Shown here: piece by piece, positions 1-7,879 of the stretch
How positions within the stretch are numbered: position 1 is the first letter of the stretch
How the letters are laid out: each line of letters opens with the position of its first letter
From: Bdellovibrionales bacterium
Lineage (GTDB): Bacteria > Bdellovibrionota > UBA1018 > CAIMNF01
Direction of reading: 5' to 3'
Length of the DNA: 28,376 nucleotides
NCBI GenBank assembly: GCA_947457605.1
Contig: CANGWP010000008.1
Span: 1 to 28,376, forward strand
Notes under the pieces: model-generated
Database searches by the model: none
Seen by the model: the letters and a program-made list of their open reading frames with translations, nothing else
Told to the model about the DNA's origin: nothing
Made by a program: the position numbers and the translations under genes

Positions 1-492
1 CCGGAGTTGAGCAACCCCGACCTGGTGCAGGAAGCAATTGAGGTTGCCACCGGAAAACGCGTCGAGACGCCCGTGACTGAAGATCAGACGGCATCTTCCG
101 ACTCTGATGCGATCCGGGTCAACCCCCTCGGAAACCTCGACATCACGATGGTTCAATGCACAATCCCATCCACAAGCTCGAAGGGAATCTTCACATTCAA
201 TCCGAACACAGATGCGATCGTGGAATTTGAGCGCGATACGAATTCGGTTTTTCGGGGAAAAGTGTCCTACGTTCAAAACGGGAAGTCATCGCTTCTTGCT
301 CCGGTTTTTCTTGGAACCGTGAGTGTGATTTCAAACGCGGAGTTTCCAATCTTGAGCGTATTCTCGGCTCCAGGTGCCCGAATCGGGGGGTTTACGATTC
401 AGCTCAACACCCGTACGAACCAGGCACAATTCGATGGCTTCCCCGCGCGTCCCGGCAACGCCGGGGCCGTTCTCTGCACCATGAAATTCTAA
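1..492 (+). CDS. Hypothetical protein, 3' end only (5' end outside window)
   Basis: The frame is open from the first base and ends at TAA (490-492), so this is the C-terminal part (about 163 residues) of a longer protein. A TTG at 7 could serve as a start, but the GGAG at 3-6 directly abuts it, leaving no ribosome spacing, so I treat the gene as cut by the window edge. The visible part is rich in Asn, Thr, Ser, Val and Phe with alternating hydrophobic residues, as in a beta-rich exported or surface protein. Two cysteines (in QCTI and in the final LCTM) could form a disulfide. I recognise no family. It converges on galE with only three bases between the two stop codons. Confidence 0.6.
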   Translation, partial: PELSNPDLVQEAIEVATGKRVETPVTEDQTASSDSDAIRVNPLGNLDITMVQCTIPSTSSKGIFTFNPNTDAIVEFERDTNSVFRGKVSYVQNGKSSLLAPVFLGTVSVISNAEFPILSVFSAPGARIGGFTIQLNTRTNQAQFDGFPARPGNAGAVLCTMKF

Positions 493-495
493 CGG

Positions 496-1473
496 TCAGA
501 CTCGAAGCGTTTCCACGATAGATTGAATGCTCTCAAATTCAGGGCTCCAACCAAGCTTTGATTTGGCAAGACTTGAATCAGCCAAAAGCACGGGAGGATC
601 ACCCTCTCTTCTTTTGGAAATCTCAACTTTCACTTTTTTTCCGAACTTTTTCTCGATCGCACGAATCACATCAAGCACCGAAAATCCCTTTCCGATACCA
701 AGGTTCAGTGCCTGAAAGGAATCCCATTCGGGAAGAAGCTTGAGAGCCGACACATGGGCGCGCGCCAGATCCTTCACATGAACGTAATCGCGGACGCAAG
801 TACCATCCGGGGTTGGATAGTCATCCCCGAAAAGCTTCAAGGTATAGGCGGGATCGATCGCAGCCCGTACCGCATTCGGAATCAAGTGTGTTTCAGGATC
901 ATGGGCCTCCCAAAGGTCACCCTCCGGATCAGCGCCTGCCGCATTGAAGTAGCGAAGGGCAACCGATCGAAGTCCGTAGGCCCGTGAATAGTCCCGAATC
1001 GCATTTTCAATCAAGAGTTTTGTCACTCCATAGGGATTGATAGGGTTCTTTGGATGATCCTCATCAATCGGTACCCGGACCGGCATTCCGTAAACCGCTG
1101 CCGTACTTGAGAAGACAAGAAATTTGATTCCGGAATCCCGCACCGCCGAAAGAAGAGAGAGGGACCCGTTCACATTGTTTTCATAATATTTCTCGGGGTC
1201 CACCACCGATTCACTCACCACGATCGATGAGGCGAAGTGCATCACGGCATCAACTTGATGCTTTTTCATCACTTCTCTCAGTCGTTTTCCATCGCGGATG
1301 TCGCCCTCTTCCAGTGGCCCCCATTTCACGAATTCGCGATGACCCTCTTCGATACGATCAAATACGACCGGGTTTAGTCCATTCTTGGAGAGCTCCTTGC
1401 AAACGTGACTGCCGATGAAGCCGGCACCCCCGGTTACGAGAATGTTCGCGAGCCGGGGCAAGGGCTGTTTCAT
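496..1473 (-). CDS. galE: UDP-glucose 4-epimerase (GalE)
   Basis: This extended short-chain dehydrogenase interconverts UDP-glucose and UDP-galactose with bound NAD, feeding sugar nucleotides to envelope polysaccharide. The N-terminal Rossmann motif GGAGFIGSH, the FSSTAAVYG segment with the catalytic Ser/Thr, the YGVTK catalytic Tyr-Lys pair and the late RDYVHVKDLA motif are all visible and in normal order. At about 325 residues it is the usual length. I prefer the ATG at 1473 because it overlaps the stop of the preceding dehydrogenase as ATGA; an in-frame ATG at 1491 would add six residues (MDAKKR). Neither has a strong ribosome site. It is the last gene of the leftward block. Substrate could also be the N-acetylated sugars, which sequence alone does not settle. 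Confidence 0.93.
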   Translation of the reverse strand: MKQPLPRLANILVTGGAGFIGSHVCKELSKNGLNPVVFDRIEEGHREFVKWGPLEEGDIRDGKRLREVMKKHQVDAVMHFASSIVVSESVVDPEKYYENNVNGSLSLLSAVRDSGIKFLVFSSTAAVYGMPVRVPIDEDHPKNPINPYGVTKLLIENAIRDYSRAYGLRSVALRYFNAAGADPEGDLWEAHDPETHLIPNAVRAAIDPAYTLKLFGDDYPTPDGTCVRDYVHVKDLARAHVSALKLLPEWDSFQALNLGIGKGFSVLDVIRAIEKKFGKKVKVEISKRREGDPPVLLADSSLAKSKLGWSPEFESIQSIVETLRV

Positions 1474-2639
1474 ACGCTTTTTTGCGTCCATTTGAACTCG
1501 AATCCACGCTTCTGGATTTCTTCGAAGAACGGCATTTTCGGAACACCTAGCTCGGGCGGCAGAACCCCTTTGGCGGTCAATTTCCCGGAGACGATCATCT
1601 GACCCACGATGGATGCGGTAAACCCGGTCGTTCGCTGCATGGAAGTAAGACCGGTTTTCTGGTCCGAATGGTCACAGATCCAGTGTTCGATCACGGTTTT
1701 CCTGCCATCCTTCATGCCCTCCGATATGGTCTGAATGAACGACACATCCTTTTCTCCGCCCTTTGGCATGAGGAATTTTTCCATCACCGCCTTGGTCAGC
1801 GCCCTGGGCTCAACCATGCCCCGCTCGGTCTTGATCTCTTCACGCGAGAAAAACCCCACATCACGAAGGGTTTTCAAAAAGGTGAGATGCCCGGGGTAGC
1901 GGACAAACTTGTTTTCGAGGTTCTTGACCCTGCCCTCATAGGTCCAAGGCAGGGTGGATAGCATTCCCATCCCGTGAGTTGCCTCGACTTTTCCCACAAC
2001 GGGTAGATCGCATTGTTCAATCTCGGTCATCGGCGCAATGTCGATCATCTTTCCATTCCGCATCTGAGTCGTCATGCCGGTGTATTCATTGGTCAGAGTC
2101 TCGATGGCAAACACAAGGTGATAAAAAAGCGGCGGTTTCGGGTAAAGCGGAATTCCGCCATCCCGGGTGATGATGGTGTCGGCGGAATCAAGAATCTCCA
2201 TTGCATGCCCTACGGTAATGTTCGTCATGCCTGGTCCCATCCCGCAGTCCGGAATGATGGTGATTCCGGCGGCCTTTGCCTCATTCGATAATTCAAGTTG
2301 CTTCAATACCCGTTCAGTATCGCCACCGAGATCCACCATCGGAACTTTTGCCTTGATTGCAGCTTGCGTGATCTCAAGCGCGAACTTGTAGGGCGCGGCG
2401 TTCAAGATGAGATCACAATCTTTCGCGGCGATCGCAGTTGCATTCACATCCGCCACATCTACTTTGATCTCGGTCAACTTTTGGGGCTTGGTGTGCTTTT
2501 CCAGAAAATCCCGGAGCTTCGTGGTCATACCGGGAAACGCATCGGCGAGAACAAGCTCCGATGGATTTCCAAATTTGATCAGATCAAGAGCAGCCCCGTA
2601 TGCCTGCATTCCACATCCCAACAAAAGTACTTTTTTCAT
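1470..2639 (-). CDS. Saccharopine dehydrogenase-family oxidoreductase (lysine dehydrogenase-like)
   Basis: The protein is 389 residues, starting MKKVLLLGCGMQ, a Rossmann NAD(P) motif at the extreme N-terminus. DLILNAAPYKF, VDLGGD and IPDCGMGPGM are typical of the saccharopine dehydrogenase/lysine 6-dehydrogenase family, which oxidises or forms lysine-derived secondary amines. The exact substrate cannot be read from sequence. The frame is open upstream to 2768, but that extension lies inside the ABC-F gene. The ATG at 2639 has AGGAG just upstream (2642-2646, spacing only 2 bases), so I place the start there. It follows the ABC-F gene by about 45 bases and overlaps galE by 4 bases, so the three are probably cotranscribed. 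Confidence 0.85.
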   Translation of the reverse strand: MKKVLLLGCGMQAYGAALDLIKFGNPSELVLADAFPGMTTKLRDFLEKHTKPQKLTEIKVDVADVNATAIAAKDCDLILNAAPYKFALEITQAAIKAKVPMVDLGGDTERVLKQLELSNEAKAAGITIIPDCGMGPGMTNITVGHAMEILDSADTIITRDGGIPLYPKPPLFYHLVFAIETLTNEYTGMTTQMRNGKMIDIAPMTEIEQCDLPVVGKVEATHGMGMLSTLPWTYEGRVKNLENKFVRYPGHLTFLKTLRDVGFFSREEIKTERGMVEPRALTKAVMEKFLMPKGGEKDVSFIQTISEGMKDGRKTVIEHWICDHSDQKTGLTSMQRTTGFTASIVGQMIVSGKLTAKGVLPPELGVPKMPFFEEIQKRGFEFKWTQKSV

Positions 2640-2683
2640 GGCTCCTGAAACTAGCTCGGTTTTATTGGCCCGAAAAGAATTTT

Positions 2684-4627
2684 TTACCCGAGTAAAACGC
2701 CCAAGTCTTCCCAGCGAGCAAGCTTTTGATCCAAGAGAACCTGGGCCCGCGACTGCTCCTCGATCCACTCGCGAAGGCGCTCCGGGGCGCTTGCATGATC
2801 CCCTGTTGCAATCGCCTCATTTAACTCCAAAATCCGTTTTTCAAGCCCTGTGATCTCATTTTCAATTTTTTTGAGTTCGGATTCCCAGGCTTTGCGTTGG
2901 TTATTGGAAACCTTCGGGGCTTCAAGACGGTGGGTGACAGCTCCGAGCGTGGGTTTCGAGGCATCGGGTTTTGCGGAGCGCTTGAGCTTCTCCCGTGTCT
3001 CCTCCACTTTTTTGGCAAGGTATTCCTCATAGGTGGATACCAAGGGAGTCACCTTTTGGTCCCTGATCTCCAGCAGCTGATCCGCAAGGGGTGCCACAAA
3101 ATCCCGGTCATGCGACACCAGACACAAAGTCCCCTGATAATCCATGAGCGCCTGGAGCAAAACCTCGCGGGAATCCGAATCCAAGTGGTTCGTCGGTTCA
3201 TCGAGTAGCAAAAAATTATTCGGCGTGAGCAGCAACTTCGCAAGGGCCACGCGCGCTTTCTCGCCACCTGAAAGGACACCGATCTTCTTGTTCACATCAT
3301 CCCCGGTAAAAAGAAAGGCCCCGGCGATTCCCCTGACCTCCGCAATTTCAAGATGGGGCGCCGTATCCTCGAGCTCCTGAAGAATGGTGCGATCAAGCCT
3401 TAGCGTCTCAGCCTGCAGTTGCGAATAGTAACCAACCTTTACCTGATGCCCGAGCTTCAGGCTTCCTTCACTGAGCTTTACCTCGCCCGAAAGTCCCCGC
3501 GCGAGCGTTTTCAGCAAAGTGGTTTTCCCTGCGCCATTGACCCCCACAATGGCCACTCGTGAACCTCGCTGCAAAATCCAATCGAATCCTGAAAAAATCG
3601 TTTTTGGATTCCCTGAATCTTCCCCGAAACGCACTCCTGCGGACTTCAGAGTCACCACCTCTTTTCCGCTTGGGGGGCAAGGCGGAAAACGGAAGCGCAC
3701 CTTGGAGCGGGATTCCGGAAGCTCGATGAACTCCATCTTTTCCAGTTGCTTTGCCCGGCTCTGCGCTTGCCTTGCCTTGCTGGCCTTTGCTCCGAATCGC
3801 TCAATAAAGGCCCGGAGCTCCGCCGCTTTTTGCTGTTGACCCTCGAATTGGGCCTCCAAAACCTTGAGACGTTCCTCTTTTTGCAAAATGAAAGCATCAA
3901 GATTTCCGGCATATGCCTGTATTTTCCGTTGCTCAATCTCCCAAACCTCATCCACGAGTCGATTCAGAAAAAGTCGATCATGACTGACCATGAGAATCGC
4001 ACCGGGATACCCCTTCAAAAACTCCTCCAGCCAAAGAAGGGATTCAAGGTCCAGATGGTTCGTGGGCTCATCCAAAATCAAAAGGTCCGGCTGCAGGAGA
4101 AGGACACGGGCAAGAGCCACCCGCATGAGCCATCCCCCGCTCAGTTCGGAAAGGTTTCGTTGAAAGTCCCCTTCCGAGAATCCGACGCCCTCCAGAATTC
4201 TCGCCGCTCTTGATGGAAGCCGGTATTCATCGAGCGCATCGAATTCCTCGAGCACCCTGGAGTATGCAGCCAGAGTAGCAGGGTCATTGCCTCCGTCGGC
4301 TTCATGCTGCATTTTATTTTCAAGATCAGTTTTCTGCGCCAGGATTTCCTCCCGCCGTCCATCCAGGCGCATGACCTCCTCGAGAATGGTGCGATTTTCA
4401 AATTTTGGAAGTTCTTGTGCAAGATGGCCGATCTTGATGAATGGATTTTTTACAATCGAACCATGATCAAAGGTCTCCTCACCCAAAATCATCCGAATCA
4501 GAGTGCTCTTTCCCGCCCCATTTGCACCGATCAATGCAATTCTTGATTTTTCGCCCAGGCTGGCAAAAGCCCCCTCAAAAAGAACCTTGGAGCCGTATTG
4601 TTTGGAAAGATCCCGCAGCTGAATCAT
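2684..4627 (-). CDS. ABC-F family ATPase (YheS/Uup-like ribosome-associated factor)
   Basis: This is a soluble 647-residue protein with two ATP-binding cassettes and no membrane segment, the hallmark of ABC-F proteins that act on the ribosome rather than in transport. Domain 1 has Walker A GANGAGKST (about 34-42), signature LSGGW and Walker B/H-loop LILDEPTNHLD. An interdomain linker rich in Lys, Arg, Ala and Gln (KASKARQAQSRAKQLEKME) precedes domain 2 with VGVNGAGKTT, VLSGGEKARVALAK and LLLDEPTNHLD. The last 110 or so residues form a charged coiled coil as in YheS and Uup. Both catalytic glutamates are present. The start ATG overlaps the stop of the decayed prepilin gene by four bases. Subfamily assignment is inferred from the linker and the C-terminal coil. 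Confidence 0.92.
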   Translation of the reverse strand: MIQLRDLSKQYGSKVLFEGAFASLGEKSRIALIGANGAGKSTLIRMILGEETFDHGSIVKNPFIKIGHLAQELPKFENRTILEEVMRLDGRREEILAQKTDLENKMQHEADGGNDPATLAAYSRVLEEFDALDEYRLPSRAARILEGVGFSEGDFQRNLSELSGGWLMRVALARVLLLQPDLLILDEPTNHLDLESLLWLEEFLKGYPGAILMVSHDRLFLNRLVDEVWEIEQRKIQAYAGNLDAFILQKEERLKVLEAQFEGQQQKAAELRAFIERFGAKASKARQAQSRAKQLEKMEFIELPESRSKVRFRFPPCPPSGKEVVTLKSAGVRFGEDSGNPKTIFSGFDWILQRGSRVAIVGVNGAGKTTLLKTLARGLSGEVKLSEGSLKLGHQVKVGYYSQLQAETLRLDRTILQELEDTAPHLEIAEVRGIAGAFLFTGDDVNKKIGVLSGGEKARVALAKLLLTPNNFLLLDEPTNHLDSDSREVLLQALMDYQGTLCLVSHDRDFVAPLADQLLEIRDQKVTPLVSTYEEYLAKKVEETREKLKRSAKPDASKPTLGAVTHRLEAPKVSNNQRKAWESELKKIENEITGLEKRILELNEAIATGDHASAPERLREWIEEQSRAQVLLDQKLARWEDLGVLLG

Positions 4628-5119
4628 GGGTTGATGTCGATCTGCTTACATGGAACCGTAGTGTTCGGAGAGTCCACCGTGATCAGAATGGGACCAAGGG
4701 TTTTGGTTGGTACGGCTTGATTCGGCACGAATACCGTGAGGGATCGGACCCCGTAAGGGACCGTAGTGAAGGTGAAGTATCCCTTGTTTCCCGGCATGAC
4801 TGGATAAAAATCTTGATTCAAGGTTCCGCTCCCATTCGGATAATTCATTTGAACCTCTGCGCCAGTATCAAATGGCCCTCCATTGTCACAAATGAACCCG
4901 GAGACCGTTGCATGAAGGGGCCTGATCTGAATTCTCAAAATCAGACAACGATATCATCACCTGCAGACAGACTGGTTTCCGAGCCATGGCTCATAATGGT
5001 TCGTCGGGTAGAATTGTCGCACAAGGGTTGTCCCAAGGCATCATTGAAAATCTCAGGATCAAGTTTCGAATGCCTACCCTCCGCAGCTCGATCAGGGTAA
5101 AACCTTTTTTGGAACTCAT
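4624..5119 (-). pseudogene. Decayed type IV prepilin with C-terminal beta domain
   Basis: An ATG at 5119, with GGAG four bases upstream, begins MSSKKGFTLIEL, a textbook class III prepilin leader. The hydrophobic helix that must follow is missing; that frame continues RRVGIRN and stops at 4991. Coherent coding resumes in a second frame (5084 to 4941), with FNDALGQPLC and an SAGDDIVV ending typical of pseudopilin C-termini. It then continues in a third frame (4953 to 4624) with VSGFICDNGG, YPVMPGNKG and VPYGVRSLTVF. The last frame has only a TTG start (4938) and no obvious ribosome site. I read this as one gene that lost its transmembrane helix and gained frameshifts. The 104-residue C-terminal frame is intact and could still be expressed alone, but I think that less likely. 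Confidence 0.6.
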
Positions 5120-5151
5120 TTCGCTCCGCCCGGGAAGGTGCACTGAATCAA

Positions 5152-5733
5152 TCAATACGAGCACTCATCGTCAGCGTCAGCGACTGCGGGATTGTCTCCG
5201 TCGTTCCGGGCAGTGTTCGCCCAGATTTCGCCTGTGGTTTGATTGTAGCACCAACCGTTCTCGCTCCCGGTGTAAGGGTTGCCATCGCAGGCCTGAGTGC
5301 ACCGATTGCCCATGGTAGCGCACCCGGCACCGGAACACGCAGTGACAAGTCTACTGTTTACTTCACTGGTCTGAATGTCATGGGACCACGGGTTGAGAGG
5401 AATTCCGCCTGAAACAAACTGGCTATCAGGAACCGTCACGTGGGTCGAAGTACAAGTTGAGTTCCCGTCTGAAATATCATTCGCATTGACCGAGGCGACA
5501 TTGGGGAACGACGCCGTCTGTACATTGCAGCGAAGGCGCATGATTCCGTTTTTCTCGGAAATCGCTCTTCTCAAAATCTGAAGATTTGATTTGGTCGCAG
5601 CGTCCCTGGAGTCTTTACCATAGTTGACGAACTGGGTGATTCCGATCACAGCAAGAATGGCGATTACCAGAATCACCATGAGTAGTTCAATGAGCGTAAA
5701 TCCTTTTCGATTCGACCGAGTGAGTTTATTCAC
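5152..5733 (-). CDS. Type IV prepilin / type II secretion pseudopilin-like protein
   Basis: The N-terminus is MNKLTRSNRKGFTLIELL followed by about 20 hydrophobic residues (LMVILVIAILAVIGI). This is the prepilin peptidase site (cleavage after Gly, methylated Phe, Glu at +5) and the assembly helix. The rest of the 193 residues is a globular domain with many cysteines, including the closing DDECSY. A segment NPYTGSENGWCYNQTTGEIWAN resembles pseudopilin C-terminal regions. The start is GTG at 5733 with GGGAG seven bases upstream; no ATG lies nearby. It heads the leftward block, 32 bases before the decayed prepilin. No other pilus or secretion genes are in the window, so whether it is a major or minor pilin is unknown. 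Confidence 0.85.
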   Translation of the reverse strand: MNKLTRSNRKGFTLIELLMVILVIAILAVIGITQFVNYGKDSRDAATKSNLQILRRAISEKNGIMRLRCNVQTASFPNVASVNANDISDGNSTCTSTHVTVPDSQFVSGGIPLNPWSHDIQTSEVNSRLVTACSGAGCATMGNRCTQACDGNPYTGSENGWCYNQTTGEIWANTARNDGDNPAVADADDECSY

Positions 5734-5819
5734 AATTTATCTCCCGAGATCTCTTTTTAACCAATTGTAAACAGAGGAAGGATTAGAGTACAGGCAAATA
5801 GCTTGAAACCTTTATTTTT

Positions 5820-5852
5820 TGACAAGGCTGAAAACTTGGCAAGACCTTGTCA
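5820..5852. promoter_or_regulatory. Inverted repeat upstream of the prepilin gene; possible operator
   Basis: TGACAAGG (5820-5827) and CCTTGTCA (5845-5852) are perfect 8-base inverted copies separated by 17 bases. The spacer holds a smaller dyad, CTTGGCAAG. On the leftward strand the TTGTCA lying in the 5820 arm would serve as a -35-like element, followed by AT-rich sequence about 85 bases before the GTG start at 5733. No clear -10 can be fixed. The arrangement suits a dimeric regulator covering the prepilin promoter, or an RNA hairpin. It lacks the T-run expected of a terminator on the leftward strand. Confidence 0.35.
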
Positions 5853-5941
5853 CATCAGGTTAGGCGAGAGGATTCAGTAGTACTGTGGGTACACTATTCC
5901 CAGGGTTTTGAAATTCCATTATCAGGCCAGTATCCGAAAAA

Positions 5942-6410
5942 GTGATTGGTTCCTCAATGGTGCGAATAGTTCGGTCGAGCGCCTCACCCAGAAAGTTACA
6001 CACGAAAAAACCTCGCTTATGGGCTAGATCGAAATGGAAATTTCATCGGCATTCCGATTCTGCAGATGCTTTAAATGCTTCAATACGAATCCCGGAATGT
6101 ATGTCCGAATACTGTTCTGGTACAAATGGTGGTGCTTTTGAGAAAAATCCGGATGTCTTTGAGCCTCCCCTGATCGGATCCCGCAACAGGGGAGGTCGCT
6201 GCAAAGTCATACACGATTGTCCCGGGGGATGATGGGGCATTTGTGTTTGAAAAAATCCCTCCGGGAATTCGTTCGCTCACCTTTTTTCTCCCTAAAAAAG
6301 ACGCCGCAACCGTGACCTATGGTTCTTACATCATTACGGTTGATCAACCCCACACGCTCGTGATTTACGGAACAGCCGCTCATGAGCTTGATTTGAGCGC
6401 AGCACCCTGA
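5942..6410 (+). pseudogene. Frameshifted relic of a prepilin C-terminal domain, opposite strand copy
   Basis: Two overlapping frames together resemble the C-terminal domain of the decayed prepilin on the other strand. The first frame (to 6232) carries CSGTNGGAFEKNPDVFE, comparable to ICDNGGPFDTGAEVQ. The second (6174 to TGA 6408-6410) carries SYTIVPGDDGAFVF, IPPGIRSLTFFLP, IITVDQPHTLV and ELDLSAAP. These line up in order with YPVMPGNKGYFTF, VPYGVRSLTVFVP, ITVDSPNTTV and QIDINP. The frames must join near 6160-6175, so a frameshift is required. No prepilin leader or convincing start is visible upstream, although GLDRNGNFIGIP near 6030 in a third frame may be more of the same gene. It covers most of the otherwise gene-free stretch 5734-6466. 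Confidence 0.6.
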
Positions 6411-6466
6411 GCAATAATTGACTTTTCATGTCCAAATGGGTAGATCTCCCCCAAAAGGAGTTCTCC

Positions 6467-6949
6467 ATGCTTTTTCCTCGTCATACCTTGAGCCTGATTT
6501 GTTTGATGGTGGCCTTACTTCCAAGCGCATTTGGTTCCAGGGATTTTCTGATTCTTCTCGAGGGGGAAAGCGCCAAATCCGCCGATCAATTTCATGCGAT
6601 CTTAAACGGACCTCACGTGGAAACTTCCGGAACCATCAAGACCCTTGTTTTGGACTCGGAAAGTGGCATGCAACTTTCCTGTGATTCAGGGATTTCTGAG
6701 TGCAGCCTGAGCAACTCCGGTTTTGTTCAAACCGGGAGTTACGATTTTGATCAGCTGATGGTGATTCGGGGAATGGCTGCCAGAAAACTTTTTGATGCGA
6801 TCTACTCTCCTGAGAAGACCGCGAATGGGGCTTTTCTTCACCTTGGACATTCCGGTCGGTATGGAACAGATGTTCTTGACTGCAAAATCGGTCAGGGCGG
6901 AGATGAATGTCAGCTAATCCGTACTTATTGCTACTACCCTGGATGCTAA
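6467..6949 (+). CDS. Small secreted protein of unknown function
   Basis: The start ATG at 6467 has AAGGAG (6455-6460) six bases upstream and opens a clean Sec signal peptide (MLFPRHTLSLICLMVALLPSAFG), with cleavage likely after the AFG. An upstream in-frame ATG at 6428 lacks a ribosome site and would bury the signal. The mature part is about 135 residues with six cysteines, several in the closing stretch (LDCKIG, DECQL, YCYYPGC), suggesting disulfides in the periplasm or outside. TTGACT at 6418 could be a -35 box, but the matching -10 is poor. I recognise no family. It lies seven bases before the LspA-like gene, so the two are likely translated from one message. Confidence 0.75.
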   Translation: MLFPRHTLSLICLMVALLPSAFGSRDFLILLEGESAKSADQFHAILNGPHVETSGTIKTLVLDSESGMQLSCDSGISECSLSNSGFVQTGSYDFDQLMVIRGMAARKLFDAIYSPEKTANGAFLHLGHSGRYGTDVLDCKIGQGGDECQLIRTYCYYPGC

Positions 6950-6956
6950 CCCGGGA

Positions 6957-7829
6957 ATGAGAACCAACCGGGATTGGATTCTGAAGTTCGTACTCTTTCT
7001 AGGATGCATCGCAATCGACCAGATTTCGAAGCACTCGGTTGATTCTCTGTCGACATGGAATGGAGCCCTTCCTTCGGGTCTTTTTTTTGAGACTCATCAG
7101 AATCCCGGATTCATTTTCCAAACCTTGAGTGAGGTTTCGGTGATGGCCAGGGTTGTATTCACCACCTCCCTTTTCGCCCTTCTTGCATTTGCATATCTCA
7201 TCATTCAAAACCTTCTCACGCACCCCTTGCGAAGACTCCGAATCGCCCTCACTCTCCTCTTGGGATCCATCGCAGGCAACTCCCTGGATCGAGCGCTTCT
7301 CGGTGGAGCAATCGATTTCATCTGCATCAAAACGGACACGGGTCTCATCTATTTCAATCTAGCAGACGTAATCATGTGGTTTGGAACGGCACTAACCATG
7401 CTCTCCCTCATCCGGGACCGGGATCTGATCTGGCATCCGGATTCCAGCCGAAAAACCTTTCTGATCAATCGAGGACTTCAGCTCAGGATCGCGATTTTCA
7501 CGACCTCTATTGTTTTTTTCGCCTTTTTGGTGCTCACTTTCTTTTCCTTTACCTTCCTCACTCACGTACTCCACCACGAAGCCCGGGAAGCCGGTTTGGC
7601 CTACTTGATCGGGATTTCTCCCCTGCTTGTGCTTTTTTTGTCCGTCACCTTCTATCTCTCCATTGTGTTCTCCCACCGGATTGCCGGCCCAATACATGCC
7701 TTCCGGAAATTTGTGGAAGGGCTATCCACCAGCCCGGAACAAAGACTCGTTCTTCGAAAATCGGACGAACACAAGGAACTCGAAGACTTGGCCGAAAAAT
7801 TAAAAAAGATCCTCCAACCCGACCTTTAA
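6957..7829 (+). CDS. LspA-type signal peptidase II fused to a two-helix HAMP-like module
   Basis: Residues 1 to about 155 match lipoprotein signal peptidase, the membrane aspartyl protease that cleaves prolipoproteins before the lipidated cysteine. Visible are DQISK (21-25), the NPGFIF loop (49-54, the NxG position), AGNSLDR (106-112, catalytic Asp 111), AIDF (118-121) and FNLAD (133-137, catalytic Asp 137), with four hydrophobic helices. The usual enzyme ends at about 160 residues. Here another 130 follow: two more membrane helices (about 177-202 and 217-238), then SHRIAGPIHAFRKFVEGL and a charged coil, which resembles the start of a HAMP signalling domain. There is no kinase or methyl-accepting domain. 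Both catalytic aspartates are kept, so peptidase activity is plausible. It sits between a secreted protein and a lipoprotein-like propeller. Confidence 0.8.
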   Translation: MRTNRDWILKFVLFLGCIAIDQISKHSVDSLSTWNGALPSGLFFETHQNPGFIFQTLSEVSVMARVVFTTSLFALLAFAYLIIQNLLTHPLRRLRIALTLLLGSIAGNSLDRALLGGAIDFICIKTDTGLIYFNLADVIMWFGTALTMLSLIRDRDLIWHPDSSRKTFLINRGLQLRIAIFTTSIVFFAFLVLTFFSFTFLTHVLHHEAREAGLAYLIGISPLLVLFLSVTFYLSIVFSHRIAGPIHAFRKFVEGLSTSPEQRLVLRKSDEHKELEDLAEKLKKILQPDL

Positions 7830-7879
7830 GCTCAAGTTTTTCTTTGCTCTGCCGATACGCCCAGAAGGGAAGGCTTTGA

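Noticed and set aside
2682..2697. Hairpin TTTTAC/GTAAAA at the end of the ABC-F gene as a terminator
   Set aside because: The stem is AT-rich, contains the stop codon, and the next gene of the same block follows after about 45 bases.
2640..2768. N-terminal extension of the saccharopine dehydrogenase-like protein
   Set aside because: The added residues are the shifted frame of the ABC-F gene end; the Rossmann motif begins right after the ATG at 2639.
6418..6446. Promoter TTGACT plus TAGATC before the secreted protein gene
   Set aside because: The -10 matches poorly, and the start site would leave almost no leader before the ribosome site; I mention it only within the gene entry.
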